From the NCBI RefSeq assembly GCF_028502605.1, contig NC_079236.1, positions 744,001-808,000 of the forward strand: DNA of 64,000 nucleotides. The letters are read 5' to 3'. Source of the DNA: Trichoderma breve. Its lineage: Eukaryota > Ascomycota > Sordariomycetes > Hypocreales > Hypocreaceae. Under the pieces are notes generated by a model that saw only the letters and a list, made by a program, of their open reading frames with translations, was not told where the DNA came from and did no database searches. The position numbers and the translations under genes are program-made. Position 1 is the first letter of the stretch, and each line of letters begins with the position of its first letter. Shown one piece after another: positions 25,296-37,478 of this stretch.

Positions 25296-26936
25296 ATGGC
25301 CCCAAGATTAATATCCCGGAGGATTCTCCTGCATCCCGCAGGCTCCCGCCCGCGATGCCTCCGGAGCTTTGCGAACCAATCCCGCCTCACCACTTCACGA
25401 CCCTACCTACCGTTCCTCTCCATCCCCAGATCAAGTCCCAATTCAGTACGGCGCTTCACATCCGAACGACAGCGATGGTGGAAACACGAGGCGAAGCTTG
25501 TTGTGCGCTACACCCTCACGCTATGGGGAGCTGCCGTATGCGTCTTGACCATCTTCTTTGCAGTCAACGAAGAGATTGTGGAGCGAGAGTTTCCGACGCC
25601 GCACGAGTGGCACTACTTGACGAGGAAGTTTCTCCGGGACGCAAATAGCTTCAAGGATCCAAAGAATGGCGAAATCAACTGGGCGAGGGCGCTGGAGCTG
25701 TCGCGAGGAGTCGTTATTCGGTTGGAAGATGTCAAGACCGGTGGACAGGACGTAATCAAGCTCTCGGACGTGGTTGATCCGCTGCTGGAAGTGCCCGGAG
25801 AATTCATCGCCTGTGATATTTCAGCGAAATCCGAGGAATGGCGAAGGGGCTACTTCGAGGCCATCATGTTGGCCGCCAAAGCCGCAGAGCACGTCGACGG
25901 CTGGCAGAGAGACATAACACGTAACATCGTAACGCCCCCCGAATTCGTCATTGGACCATCGAATCCTCACCCGACCCCAATCCCGCCAGGCAACCCGTCG
26001 GCCCCCCGTGAGGAAGACTGCGAGGCCGCATATCCGTCCGCCGACAACTGGTACACCAAGATCCTTGCGACCAGAGGCCTGACCTCGCGCCAGAAGATGG
26101 AAGCGTGTTTGGAATACGCCAGTTTCATGGAATTCAAGGGTAATTCTGAAGGTGCCGAATCTCTCTACAAGCTAGCACTCGCAGAAGCAACCTCTGGCGT
26201 GGATCCAAAGAAACTGCCCTACGATCCAAGGACCCTGACTCTCAAGGAGCGCGCCGGGCCACCATCTATGAACGTCCTCGATGCCCTGACAGCCACGGCC
26301 AACCACATAGCTCGCAAGGGAGACATCTCAACCGCTCTACCAATCTACCTCTCCATCCTCAAAGCTCGCCGCTCTCTATCTGATGAACCTCCTCGCACAA
26401 CATCTTCTAAACCCAAAGTTGAATCCTTCACTCAGCAAGTAGTCAAATTCTTCGCCCCGCCAGACTATCCCCCACCTCCCCCAGACGGCACACAACCCCC
26501 CTGGCGAAGCACCCTAGAACGCTGTCAGGAAGCCGCCCTGAATCTTTACATCGGAGAGATTCTCTACGCTACAGGATCGAGAGACGAGGGCTTGGCGTGG
26601 ACTAGAGACGGAGTGGACTTGGCAGAGGAGCAACTCCGAGATTCTAAGCTGCCCCAGGACGCTCGTGAGACGAAATCAACATGCAGAAACTGTCTTTCTA
26701 CTGGATTAGGTAACTGGTCCATCATGGTATCAAGATTGGCAAAAGACGAGAAGGAAAAGAAGGCCACAGGATCTCAGGCATCCATGTTCTCTTTCTGGAG
26801 TGGACCGTCACAAGCGACAGAGGGCCGCTGGGAAGCTGAGGAGGTAGTGATTCAAGACCGTGTCAAGCGGACACGGGAGTTGTTGGAGGATGTTCAGGCA
26901 CCAAAGCCCGGCATTGTGTCATTTTTCAAGGTATAA
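25296..26936 (+). CDS. Mitochondrial membrane TPR-like protein
   Basis: One uninterrupted exon of 546 residues. Residues 1-60 are rich in Arg, Ser and Pro and nearly free of acidic residues, a typical mitochondrial presequence (MAPRLISRRILLHPAGSRPR). Residues about 72-92 form a single transmembrane helix (LTLWGAAVCVLTIFFAVN). The rest is soluble with helical pairs suggesting TPR-like repeats, for example MEACLEYASFMEFKGNSEGA then ESLYKLALAEA, and ALPIYLSILKARRSL. A proline-rich linker (DYPPPPPDG) lies near residue 390. The start ATG is in good context (GCCGCCATGG). Similar proteins are widespread in ascomycetes as unnamed TPR proteins. The biochemical role is unknown; an assembly or scaffold function at the inner membrane is a guess. 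Confidence 0.75.
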   Translation: MAPRLISRRILLHPAGSRPRCLRSFANQSRLTTSRPYLPFLSIPRSSPNSVRRFTSERQRWWKHEAKLVVRYTLTLWGAAVCVLTIFFAVNEEIVEREFPTPHEWHYLTRKFLRDANSFKDPKNGEINWARALELSRGVVIRLEDVKTGGQDVIKLSDVVDPLLEVPGEFIACDISAKSEEWRRGYFEAIMLAAKAAEHVDGWQRDITRNIVTPPEFVIGPSNPHPTPIPPGNPSAPREEDCEAAYPSADNWYTKILATRGLTSRQKMEACLEYASFMEFKGNSEGAESLYKLALAEATSGVDPKKLPYDPRTLTLKERAGPPSMNVLDALTATANHIARKGDISTALPIYLSILKARRSLSDEPPRTTSSKPKVESFTQQVVKFFAPPDYPPPPPDGTQPPWRSTLERCQEAALNLYIGEILYATGSRDEGLAWTRDGVDLAEEQLRDSKLPQDARETKSTCRNCLSTGLGNWSIMVSRLAKDEKEKKATGSQASMFSFWSGPSQATEGRWEAEEVVIQDRVKRTRELLEDVQAPKPGIVSFFKV

Positions 26937-27181
26937 GTGTATCAAATAGGCTATAGTTATTGGTTGGTTATTTACCCCGTTGTATTAAAACGCATTGTCC
27001 GATAGGAGGACGCTGCAGAATCTTATGTATTAGTATAACCTAATCAAAATGGCAGAGTTTCTTTTCCTTGATCTCTATGAAGACGTCCGTTCTAAAGCCT
27101 CCCTTCTACCTTATGAAACCATGTCAGGCCCATCAAATTCCCAGGCCGATGTTTCCAGCAAAAAAAAAAAACATCCGTCTA

Positions 27182-28664
27182 TTAGACCTCCGACTCCGAC
27201 TCAGAATCTGTATCCGGTGCCTGCCCGGTCTCCTGAAACTTTCTCCAGCGCTTAGCCTGCTTCACTTGCGCCTTGAACTCTGCCGGGTCGACCTTGGACA
27301 CCTCAGGCTTATGCTCCTCGGGCAAATCATCCCAGTGCTGCTCAGTCATTGCAGGCGGCGGACAATCGATCGGCGTGATGGCTGGATTCTCATAGCCTAA
27401 ATCCATAGCTACGTCTTGAATGTGCGAAAGAATATGAGGTCGCGCTCGAATCAGGATAGTTTCGGCGTACATTGGCTCGGACGAAGAGACGCATGGAAAG
27501 CCAAGTGGTGGAATGCTGAGCTCCGAATTACCTTCAGGGGGAGCTAGAGGAGTGCCAAGGGGCTCTGGACAGACGAGATAGCCACGGGCTCGCTAAAGGT
27601 GCCATGTTAGCGGCACAACGGATTCATGATTATTGATGAAAGTGATTCAGCGACTAACCTTTGCCATGAAGTCTTTGAACGATGCGTTTGTCAAATCTTC
27701 CGCTTCGCATACCGGGCCCAACATGGTCATGGAATTGAGCCTCTTGCCCCAAGTATCCCAAGCTTGTTGGCCATCTAAGAACTTTTCGACGATTTCGCAG
27801 CTCTCTCCAATAGCTATAATATCCAACAATGCCTTGTCATTCGCCATGGAGCGAAGCACCTCGCCAAACATGTACTTGACATGCGTCACTGGATCCTCAT
27901 TGCCGGGAATATCATTCAGCGCCGGCACATGTCGTACACCTTTATGCAACAAACTAGGCAGCGGCAAAAACGAGCTCGCAAGGACCGTAATCGCACGCTT
28001 TCCCTGTGGCCAGAAGTACGTCTGTCCCATATTTGCCAGCACGATACCAGGTGGAGAGGTATCATCTGGAGACGAACACTGCGATAATAGAGCACGAACC
28101 ACAGAGACCATGCTGCCTTCGTTGATGCCTCCAGCTCCATTGGCGACACGGCCGGCCACGAGGCCGAGCTCCTGCATAGGTTCGCCGAATATGACGACGA
28201 TACGAGATTTGGTATCGAGATTTGGGGTGATGAAGATGGGCATGTGCGGCTCGGCGGTAGATGTTCCTAGAGGGAGGAAGAGTTTCTGTAGGCCTTCTTT
28301 CTCTAGACGTTCGTGAATGACGGATTCCAAGGCATCTGTAAATTATCTGTTAGATATATGGAATGGGGAGCCTTGTTGTCAAATGTGTGATCAGTACTCA
28401 CGATTGAATGCGAATCGCTGACGAGCGCAAATCCGAGGGTTTTTGTCAATAAAGAATTTGAAGTAATTATCGGGATCCTCGATGGATCTGATTTCATCTT
28501 GGTCGTTGACAAAGTATCTATTTCAAGGCAGCAAATTAGAAATAAGCAAGCTCTGTACAGCAAAGAATAGGAAGAAGAAAACATGGCGAGACAAACCCAA
28601 GTCCTTTGAGATCCGACGGAAAAGAGGCATCCTTTGGGAGGCCCGACCATAGACGACGAAACAT
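27182..28664 (-). CDS. Arb2-domain protein
   Basis: Four exons, 28664-28597, 28517-28402, 28335-27659 and 27592-27182 (introns 79, 66 and 66 bp), give 423 residues. The start MFRRLWSGLPKDASFPSDLK and the block GYFVNDQDEIRSIEDPDNYF match the N-terminus typical of fungal Arb2-domain proteins. The alpha/beta-hydrolase-like core follows (ESVIHERLEKEG, RIVVIFGEPMQELGLVAGRV, GSMVSVVRALLSQC). The C-terminus is acidic (DTDSESESEV). Arb2 domains occur in the fission-yeast ARC complex that loads siRNA and at the end of class II histone deacetylases. A heterochromatin or RNA-silencing role here is inferred from the domain only. It is convergent with the TPR gene, about 245 bp between stop codons. Confidence 0.85.
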
Positions 28665-29433
28665 GACGACGAAGAGAAGACTTCGGTTCTTCTATCTACT
28701 TGGTGTGGAGTAGAGAAGAAAGTTATTTAGCGTTGATGGAGATGTAGAAGATGTGGAAGAAGAGATGTGGAAGTTGGGAGCCACCGCAATGCTTGAAAGA
28801 GGAGGAGATAGGCGGCGTGCTGATAGAGAGTTTTAATTCCCCCAACACCATATAACTTGCAAACGCACTGAAAGCATTCAGACTCCTGTAGTGGCCCTTG
28901 AAATACTCGATGCGAATAGCCGCATGCCAACTGCGCGCACCCGCCCGTAAGAGCGAGGATATGTGCTCGCAATGGGGTTACTGATGCACCTCTGACCGCA
29001 ACATTGGCACTGAATATTGGCGGCCTCTGTCTATTGGAGAAGGGAGAGATACGAGTAGTAATTGAAAAGCTATCTTGTGGACAAACATGCCTCAAAGGGC
29101 AGCGTAATAATACGTTATGGTGAAATCATGGGTAGATACATCCAACAGCAGCACAAGGTGAATTAAAAGTATCTTGGCTACTCTACTTAGGTAGGAAAAT
29201 ATATAGAGCTCGGTAGATAATTAAGAAAGTTCCTAGTGTCTGAAAGGAGTTCGCTGCATTGCTGCGAGCGAACAAACTGTATCTGTCAATATATGTCATT
29301 AAAAGGTCGTCAAGTTTCCATCTTTCAACCATATAACGCCGAACCGCCGCCCAGATTAAAAGTCATTGCAAAATAAGCATTTAGAAGAAGCCAAACAGCA
29401 GGTATAAATAACATCAGAATGTTCCAACTCCAA

Positions 29434-30894
29434 TCAACGTCGAAATGAAAAGCCAAAGCGACTTGTGCTCCCCATTCGACTAGCCAGAACTTCCTCCATA
29501 GCAGAGCGCGTAACTGATGCATCTATATCAACGAGCATGTCAGCAAGGGAAATGTACAACAATATCTAAACATCCTGGAGAACTATACCGTCCAAGTCGC
29601 TAAAGCTGCTGCTGATGCTAGGCGTGCCCTCACTATTTTCTTGAGAGCTCCGAGTCTCTGTGTTGCGGCGAGGAGACGAGGGGCCTGCGCTGTTGCGCTC
29701 TCGTGACTTGCCTGGCCGCGACACCATGGCAGGGGAGCTCGCTGACGAGTCGGAGGTCTGCGAGTGGTTGAGTTCCTTTGCAAATGGCTTTGGAGTCCGC
29801 CTCGGTGGGTTGCGGCCTTCTTGATTCCTCAACTTCAATGTAGACGACAGGTCGTGCGCTGATGCGTCAGCAGACGGCGCATTCCGCGGTTGAAACGCAG
29901 GTTCCGACTCATCATCATCATCCGCATGATAGCCAAGGGATGAATCTTGTTGTTGAGGTCGCGGTGGTCGACGGATGATGCGGGACTGAACCGGCAGCGA
30001 TTCATCGTCGGATGAGGAGGCTGTCGAGCTCGTCTCGGCCGGGCCAGGTGAATCCATCCTGTTGATCTCAGCCCCGGGTAGCTTGGGGGATCTTGGTGTC
30101 GGCGCTGGCGATGGCGTCGGCAGCGATGATAGTCGTATCCCCCCAGATTGCCCAGCGCCTCGGGGGTTGGGTCTGTTGCCGATCCTAGGAGAAGCGCCGC
30201 CGCCATCCCTCATAACTGTCGTCGTCGCCGAGGTGTTGCGAGACATGGCCGGACGAGCCGGCGCATTCATGGCAGGCCCAGCGGTGCCGCTCTCATTCCG
30301 TAGCATGGACACATCGCGACGGATAGACAGGGCCGACGGCGTCCTCAGATGTCCTGCACCAGCTGGATCAGCTCCAGGTATGGGTGACTGCGCCGCTGAG
30401 CCCTTGGCCGCAGCGGCAGCTTTTCGAACTTGAGCGAGTGTGTGTGATTGGTGTCGTTCGTTCAGGTAGGCCACCTGCTGGACTAGAAACTCGACGGGGA
30501 CTTCGAATCGGTCGGCTCTGGAGATGTAAATGGTCAGTCGACAGCTCAGGGGAATGGATCGGCAGGGCATTTGGCGTCGCATACACTAGGCTCCCTGCGC
30601 ATCAGTTAGCAATTCATGTTCTTTCGTCCATCAGTTTCTGCAGAGGGTCGCATCATACAGTCTATTTCACCGTGCTGGGAGAGAATCTTCCACAAAGCAT
30701 CGTCTTTGGCGGTGTCCCAACTGACCTAGGCGGGTGTTCAATGTTAGCAGGTCGATGTTGTCACTGCTGCAGATGGCGCTATAATATGATAGAGGGAGAC
30801 ATGGATGGGCACATCAACGTACGGCAGGTGGATCAACGAAGCCCCGACGAGGGATGGGGACCCTGATGAAGACTGTGTACTGCGGCTCTGCCAT
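29434..30894 (-). CDS. ATG29: Autophagy-related protein 29
   Basis: Atg29 joins Atg17 and Atg31 in the scaffold that starts the phagophore assembly site. Five exons, 30894-30823, 30725-30659, 30594-30585, 30517-29589 and 29522-29434 (introns 97, 64, 67 and 66 bp), give 388 residues. The folded N-terminal part reads MAEPQYTVFIRVPIPRRGFV, then VSWDTAKDDALWKILSQHGE, then IDWSLVADRFEVPVEFLVQQ. The second half of IDWSLVADRF depends on a 10-nt third exon; without it the frame fails. Residues 90-350 are low-complexity, rich in Ser, Pro and Arg, as in Atg29 proteins where this region is phosphorylated. The C-terminus carries the short family motif SFSDLDDASVTRSAMEE. The start ATG lies 18 codons before the first recognisable family block. 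Confidence 0.88.
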
Positions 30895-32610
30895 ATCGAT
30901 ATCGCCGAGGTAAATGCGGATGCAGGTTGAGCTACGATAGGGAAGAATCGAAGATGGGAAGAAGAAGGAGAGAATGGAAGAAAGCCGAAGATGAAGCTTG
31001 GCGTGGCTGTACCGTGGTCATGGCATGGATGGACTGGACATGGAGCTCAGAATCAGAAGACAAGCTCCGAGACGCCGTAAAAGTTACGCGGCTCAGCGTG
31101 CCGAGTCAAGGCTGCATTAGCGCCAGGCTGCCCCTCCAAGAATCCCACATGCGCTGTAGGAACGCCTGACTGTGCCTGCTGGCCATTGCCGTCAGGGGCG
31201 TTGTGTTGTGCTAGTGGCGAGTTCGCTGTGGTCGGTCGCGTGGAGGCGCTGCAGCCACTGCGACATGCCTTTGATAAGAAGTTTGGGCTTGGAGCTGTGA
31301 TCATCAAATGTGTTGGGTTTCATTAATGTCGATACGACCAGATACTCGTATTAACATCGATATACGGTATTTATTTCTCTGCTTAGAATGACTGTCAATA
31401 CTATTCTGTTCATAACGATGCACCAGCATAGAACTGGTGTGCTGTCAAAGATACTCTGCGGTGATCCTCCAAATCTTATCTTGTGCCATCACCGATGATG
31501 TAATGGCGCAACGAACTGGTGGTGTTACTCACAATCATCGAAATATTAAATCCCAGGCTTCAATGCCTTTCTTTGAGTCACGCCGAGACGCCTTGTGCAG
31601 TCAAGCAACGGTGCTGTGAAACCTCAAGTGCGCATTATCACATCCACAAATGCGAAACAATCTGTCACAGACATATCCCACCAACAACAGAAAGCAGGCA
31701 GCGCAGAGCCTCACGACCACTCAAGTTCCAACTTCAGCTGGGGTAAGCTAAGCTGGCGCAAGGTTCAACGGCGTTTGACAAGAGCATGTAGGACTACTGC
31801 AGTCGCATCCGAAAACGGCATCTCCAATGAAACGTCAATATACAGAGAATCCAATAGTCCATCCAATCCCAGTCAGTCAAAGTATATACTTTTAGCTCTG
31901 ATGCCGTAGCTCTCAGCTATGATATAAAGGCTTCAATAAGAGAAAGACATTAAGAGGAACTTACTATTAGAGAAATCATCAACTTGGGCCAACGCCACCT
32001 TTCTCAACATATTACCCTCACGAAGTATCTACTGCTTCCACAATTCCACATATCGACAACAATCCAACTTTATCTCGAAACCACCCGCATCAACCGTGCA
32101 GCTTCATCCCATCTTATGATCTACGGATACGCGCTCAACTTCATCCGTCGCATCACTTCTCCCGGATTTGGTCTAGGGTATCCAAGCCGTCCAAACTTGT
32201 CAGCCCCTCGGCGGGGTTATTCGCCCAGCTGTCTTTCTATTCAACTTTTGGCGACCAGCCTAAGCTACAGCAGCCACCTATTGTTCCGTCATTGCCCACA
32301 GCACTGCACTTGACCTAGCCTTTTGGTAACACCGTCGTCTCCCGATTCCCGAACATTTGCGACTCCTCCAGTCCTTTCCGATTAACACGCGATAAGACGC
32401 AACGCCTTATCTGCCAAGGTACGGCCACCTGCTTTGCTTCTCTCATGCATGTGAAGCGTCAAGAGCCGCAACGTCAATACTAACTAATACTCTGGCCTAG
32501 AATATCAACGCCGCTGCTCTTAATCCTCGGCTGGTGACGAAATAAGCAACTTCTAGTGTTTGGCGGGGGAGCTGACGGATCCATCAAACAACAAGAATCT
32601 CAACTTCGCC
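30895..32610. other. Intergenic region between ATG29 and the SPATA20-like gene
   Basis: This divergent spacer of 1.7 kb contains no recognised gene. The right part (about 31950-32610) is probably the promoter and leader of the SPATA20-like gene. Short frames at 31437-31909 lack family features. Confidence 0.5.
32419..32500 (+). other. Probable 5' leader intron of the SPATA20-like gene
   Basis: The donor AAG|GTACGG at 32419, an excellent branch site TACTAAC at about 32478-32484 and the acceptor GGCCTAG ending at 32500 make a typical fungal intron of 82 bp. It lies about 110 bp upstream of the chosen start codon. Confidence 0.55.
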
Positions 32611-34939
32611 ATGGTCGTCTCCGAGTTGACGGCGTCTGCCGTTGCCATGAAGTCCTCGCCACCATCGGACAAAGGCGACAGCAGCAGCAGCAGCATAGAA
32701 GCCCAGCTGCTGCCCCTCGAGAACCGCGCAAAGGACGGCAAGTCGCCGTTTATCAAGGCCTATGCAGACAGTCTCGTGGCCTGGCAACTGCTGGACAACG
32801 AGGCCGTCGAGAGGGCGAGAAGAGAGAACAAGCTCATTTTCCTGCACATTGGATACAGGGCCTGCCACTGTGAGTTCGTCTCCATAGCCCGTTGGATTTC
32901 GCTGACTCTGTCCCAGTCTCTCGCCTCATGGCCCTCGAGTCCTTTTCGAATTCCGATTGCGCTGCCGTCCTGAACCACTCCTTTGTTCCCATCATCGTTG
33001 ACCGCGAAGTACGCCCCGATATCGACACCATCTACATGAACTACGTCCAGGCTGTGAGCAACTCTGGAGGCTGGCCTCTTAACCTCTTTCTCACCCCAGA
33101 ACTGGAGCCCGTCTTCGGAGGCACGTATTGGCCCGGCCCCAGTGTGGCAAGAAGGGCCACGGAGGACCATGGCGATGAGCCCCTAGACTTCCTAGTCATC
33201 CTGAAAAAAGTGCGCAACATCTGGAAGGATCAGCAGGCTAGATGCCGCAAAGAGGCAACCGAGGTCATTGGCCAACTGCGTGAATTTGCGGCCGAGGGCA
33301 CACTTGGGAAACGAAGCATTACGGCTCCACAGCCGATAGCTCCCGCTGGATGGGGTGCTCCAGTGCCCAACCAGCCCGCTGCCAAAGTGAGCGACAGCAC
33401 GGCCGTGTCTAGTGAGCTAGACCTCGATCAACTCGAAGAGGCTTATACGCACATCGCCGGAACCTTTGATCCAGTATACGGGGGGTTTGGGCTGGCTCCG
33501 AAATTCCTGACGCCCCCCAAGCTGGCCTTTCTGTTGAACCTGGTCAACTTCCCCTCTCCGGTGCAGGATGTCGTTGGAGAGGCCGAGTGTAAACATGCGC
33601 TGGACATGGCTCTGGATACTCTGCGCAAGATCCGTGATGGGGCGCTTCATGACCACATTGGGGCCACTGGATTTGCCCGGTGCTCCGTGACACCCGATTG
33701 GAGCATCCCCAACTTTGAAAAGATGGTCGTCGATAATGCATCACTTCTCCAGCTGTACCTGGAGGCGTGGAAACAGAGTGGTGGGATGGAGGACAGTGAA
33801 TTTTACGATGTCGTTGTTGAACTTGCCGAGTATCTAACATCCCCACCCATTGCTCTTCCGAACGGCGGCTTTGCCTCATCCGAGGCTGCCGACTCCTATG
33901 CGAAACGAGGAGACGGTGATAAGAGAGAGGGAGCCTACTATCTATGGACGCGACGCGAGTTTGCTTCCGTAGTCAACGCTGATGATAGCCATATCAGTCC
34001 CATGGTTGAGGCCTATTGGGACGTGCAGGAAGATGGAAACGTGGACGAAGATCACGACCCGAACGATGACTTTATTAACCAAAACATCTTGAGGATCAGG
34101 AAAACGCCCGACGAGCTGAGCAAGCAGTTCAATGTTCCCGTCGCAACGGTGAAGAAGAACATTCAGACCGCTAGGGAGGCTCTCAAGAAGAGGCGAGAGA
34201 AAGAGCGGCCACACCCAGATGTGGATGACAAAATGGTCACTGGATGGAACGGATTGGTAGTATCGGCTTTGGCGCGGACGGCAACATCTCTTAGGGTACT
34301 GAACCCTGAGAAGAGCAAAAAGTATATGAGCGCGGCCAAGGCTTGCGTATCCTTTATCAAGGAGAAGCTGTGGGATGAGAAGAATAAAACCCTGTACCGG
34401 ATATGGAGCGAGGGACGGGACACTGAGGGCTTTGCGGACGACTATGCGTACCTAATTCATGGTGTTTTGGATCTCTTTGATGCCACAGGGGACGAAAGCT
34501 ATGTCGAATTCGCCGACCATCTGCAGAGTAAGTTGTTTCTCTTCTTTTCTTCCAACACAATCATTCCTAATTTGCATTTACTGACTTTTATTCTCCAGAA
34601 TCCCAAACCGCCCTCTTCTACGATACCGCTGGTGCCTTCTACTCAACCACACAGTCTTCTCCTCACACCATCCTCCGTCTCAAAGACGGCATGGACACTT
34701 CCCTACCTTCCACCAACGGCGTTTCAGTCTCCAACTTGTTCCGACTCGGTGAACTTCTGGGAGACGAGAAGTTCACCGGCTTCGCGCGAGAAACCATCAA
34801 TGCCTTCGAGGCGGAGATGCTGCAGCACCCGTGGCTGTTCCCGGGCCTCCTGGGAGGTGTCGTCGTGGCGAGATTAGGATTGGGATTGGAACTCAAGACT
34901 GTGGATGTGAGGTACAAGACAACGAGGCAAAAGGCGTAA
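32611..34939 (+). CDS. SPATA20/YyaL-like thioredoxin-fold (DUF255) protein
   Basis: Three exons, 32611-32869, 32917-34527 and 34599-34939 (introns 47 and 71 bp), give 736 residues. The ATG at 32611 has a strong context (CGCCATGG). Residues about 30-190 are the thioredoxin-like DUF255 domain: SPFIKAYADSLVAWQLLDNE, FLHIGYRACHFSRLMALESF, IVDREVRPDIDTIYMNYVQA and GGWPLNLFLTPELEPVFGGT. The rest is an (alpha/alpha)6-barrel-like region as in N-acylglucosamine epimerase relatives (DDKMVTGWNGLVVSALA, DDYAYLIHGVLDLFDATGD). At the first splice junction the active-site-like motif reads C-H-F-S, whereas bacterial and animal relatives have C-H-W-C. The second cysteine is therefore missing. The substrate is unknown for the whole family. 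It is convergent with the dynein light intermediate chain gene. Confidence 0.88.
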
Positions 34940-35606
34940 AATCCTTTTCTTTTCGTTCCATTGTTTAAAAGTGTGTGTGGTTTCGGGAAACGGAATTTCG
35001 GATTGGGTTGGGGAGTTTTTATTTTTATGGCCTATTCCACTTTTGTTTTTTTCCCCTGGAGATTTGGTTTGAAAGGGCTGGCTTGAATGGTCGTGCTTTT
35101 CTGGCTCAAAGGGAAAGGAGAGGTTTAGGGAACCATCGTCATATATAGAGATTATCTTTTTTTTTTTTTTTTTGGCCTTGTCACCAGACACTCATGAATG
35201 TGCACCTCATGTGTGTACACCTCTGGCTGCATACAAACAAGTCGATCTGACAAGTGTGATTTCAAGTCCTTTTTTTTCATCTTCATCAAGGGTATCTATT
35301 CTACAAGCGGATGGATGCCTCCTCACACGCCCCAACCAAACACCCCTGAGTTGTTACCCTCCCCGGATTATATCCTCCCTTGACCAATTAATTTTCCAAG
35401 CCCCCCTCCCCCCCGGATGAAAAAAAGAACAAACATAAGCCATACTTCATTTCCCTAATCGTCTCCAAATGCTCGCTCATAGAAAACTAACTGCCGCCTG
35501 CTTAATCAGAATGACGATAATTCTCATCCAGTCAGTTCGAAACACATCAAACCCCCACAACAAACACATCATCAAGGATACCACTACCACTCATCAGCGT
35601 CCCTCA
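34940..35606. other. Convergent 3' spacer
   Basis: This gap of 667 bp lies between two stop codons facing each other. It is T-rich (18-base T run near 35157-35174) and holds C-rich tracts. It probably consists of the two 3' untranslated regions and no gene. Confidence 0.6.
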
Positions 35607-37478
35607 TTAGCGGGCTGTTTTGTTCATCAGGCCCGAGAAGAAATCGTGTAGCTGTTCATTGTCAAAGTCCTTGGCTATGTTACTGACTGCGCCTTCTGGC
35701 TCGGCGGAGGGAACGTCAGCTGCGATGTGTGCATTGCGGTCCTGTGCAGGATGTTAGCTACAACTTCTTCTGTGTTTTTCTTTCTTGTTCAAAGGGGATG
35801 AATCATACCTTAAGGCGTTGCAGCATATCGTCAGCGTCAACTTGAATGCCGCCCATATTGAACTGCACGGGACCGATATGCTCATTGACAGTCTTTTCAT
35901 CGTAGTCGAGTCTTCTCGTCGAGCTAGAAACAGCACTGTCTGTCGACTTCTCCGGTGCTTTTGACTTGTACGCCTCCAGAATCTTGAGCTGTCGTTCAAG
36001 AAAGTCCTGAGTGTCTTCACTTTCAACAGCCACTTCCGTGCCGTCGTTCATGGCGTTCTCCACGAGGGCGAGTCCTCCACTATTCGGATCTCTGCACCAG
36101 TCTTCGTAGAGTGCAATGGCGCTCTCAACTTGAGGCAGTTGGTTTGAGCCGTCGTCGTCGTCGTCTTCAGGGTCGGGCAGGGCCAGGGTTGGAGGAGGGG
36201 CCCCGAGGGGAATCTTGATGTCCTCAGACCAGTACTGTGACACCTTTTCCGTGTCGAACGAGCCACCCAGAACTCTAATCTTGCCCCAAGAATCCCAGTT
36301 CGGGGGAACGACAATCTTATCTCGGTCGATGACGTTGTGTTTCAGAGGCTGGCGTTTCAAAAGAGAAGTGATGCCGAGAGTTGAGTGTATAAGAATAGGG
36401 AGTTGAGATGCGGTGCTTTGTGATGTGTATATAAGTGAAGCGCCGTCTGAACCACAGTTAGCTACTGCAAGGTCCCGTTAAACAAGGGGGGGAATGGTCT
36501 TACGTCTCAGCAGAACTGTTCGCAAATTCTGTAGCACTCCGTCAAAGTCCGGCTCTTTCCACCCTTTGCTTTTCTCTAGAAAGTCGATTTTTTGCGACTA
36601 GAATATGTCAGTAAATCGTGAGAGCGCAAAGGACATTTATAACATCAAACTTACGTTTTGACACACAACACACAACGGCAGCCCGAGAGGCTCAGTCCAT
36701 TCGCCCGGCCCAAGCGGTAGTGAGCCGGCATTGCTATCACCATTGGCGACGGTGGCGGATGGAGTGCCATCCAGGTTGACCGACGAGCCTCCCCTTCCCC
36801 TCTCTTTCCAATTGTTCATGACCTCTTCCATCTCGGTTTGCACATCTCTGCTCAGGTGCTCTAAAACTTCCTGGAACACCTGCAGCCATGTCCAGATTTG
36901 ACGCAGCCACAAGTGCGGGTGCGACCAGTCTAACAGTATTACCAGTGCAGTGTTTGGTATCGTCTCGGGCGTAAGCAAGGGGGCGATGAGCGAAGAAAAC
37001 TCGCCCGAGGGCTGGGAAAGAAGATAGAGAGAAACTCGAGCAAGTGTGTCTATTTGTACCAATCAGTCACCAATACCAATGTCGCCGCTCCAAGGCTTTG
37101 AGGGGTTGCTAACCATCTTGATCCGCGTCGAGAACATCATAATAGGTATAACCCAGGGCGTAGTTGTTTGCAATCGGGGGGATCTTTTGCCGGTCAAAGT
37201 TGCGCCTTGGTTCAGATCCTGACAGCGAGTCCAGAAACTCCCGTTGCGATTCCGGAGTGCCTCCTGAAGGGGAACGGTCAGTGAATCCCGCCGACAAGGT
37301 GTAAATGTTCCAGTCACGAGGATGCCTCCATACCCAAGACCAAAAGGTTCTTTTCCGGTAATCTCTTGCCGCTGGCCACTGACTCTAGCATTGAAGTCCA
37401 CAAGTTCCTCTTGGGCTCGCCATTTTGACTGTCGCCGTCCCTTGATGTCATGGTATATTGTGATATCCTGTTTGCCAT
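35607..37478 (-). CDS. Cytoplasmic dynein light intermediate chain
   Basis: Six exons, 37478-37334, 37263-37114, 37049-36655, 36597-36504, 36446-35809 and 35741-35607 (introns 70, 64, 57, 57 and 67 bp), give 518 residues. This subunit links the dynein heavy chain to cargo adaptors and supports retrograde transport and nuclear movement in hyphae. The GTPase-like N-terminal half reads LVLGGTPESQREFLDSL (P-loop position, degenerate as in fungal members), NNYALGYTYYDVLDADQDD, TIPNTALVILLDWSHPHLWL and LGPGEWTEPLGLPLCVVCQN. Then come LKRQPLKHNVIDRDKIVVPP, ALYEDWCRDPNSGGLALVEN and a C-terminal adaptor-binding tail ending NEQLHDFFSGLMNK. A second ATG ten codons downstream could also be used. It is divergent from IST3 with 627 bp between start codons. 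Confidence 0.93.

Noticed and set aside
29325..29522. Hydrophobic - strand frame MHQLRALLWRKFW
   Set aside because: It overlaps the last ATG29 exon in another frame; the spliced frame gives the family motif DDASVTRSAMEE, so this is a shadow.
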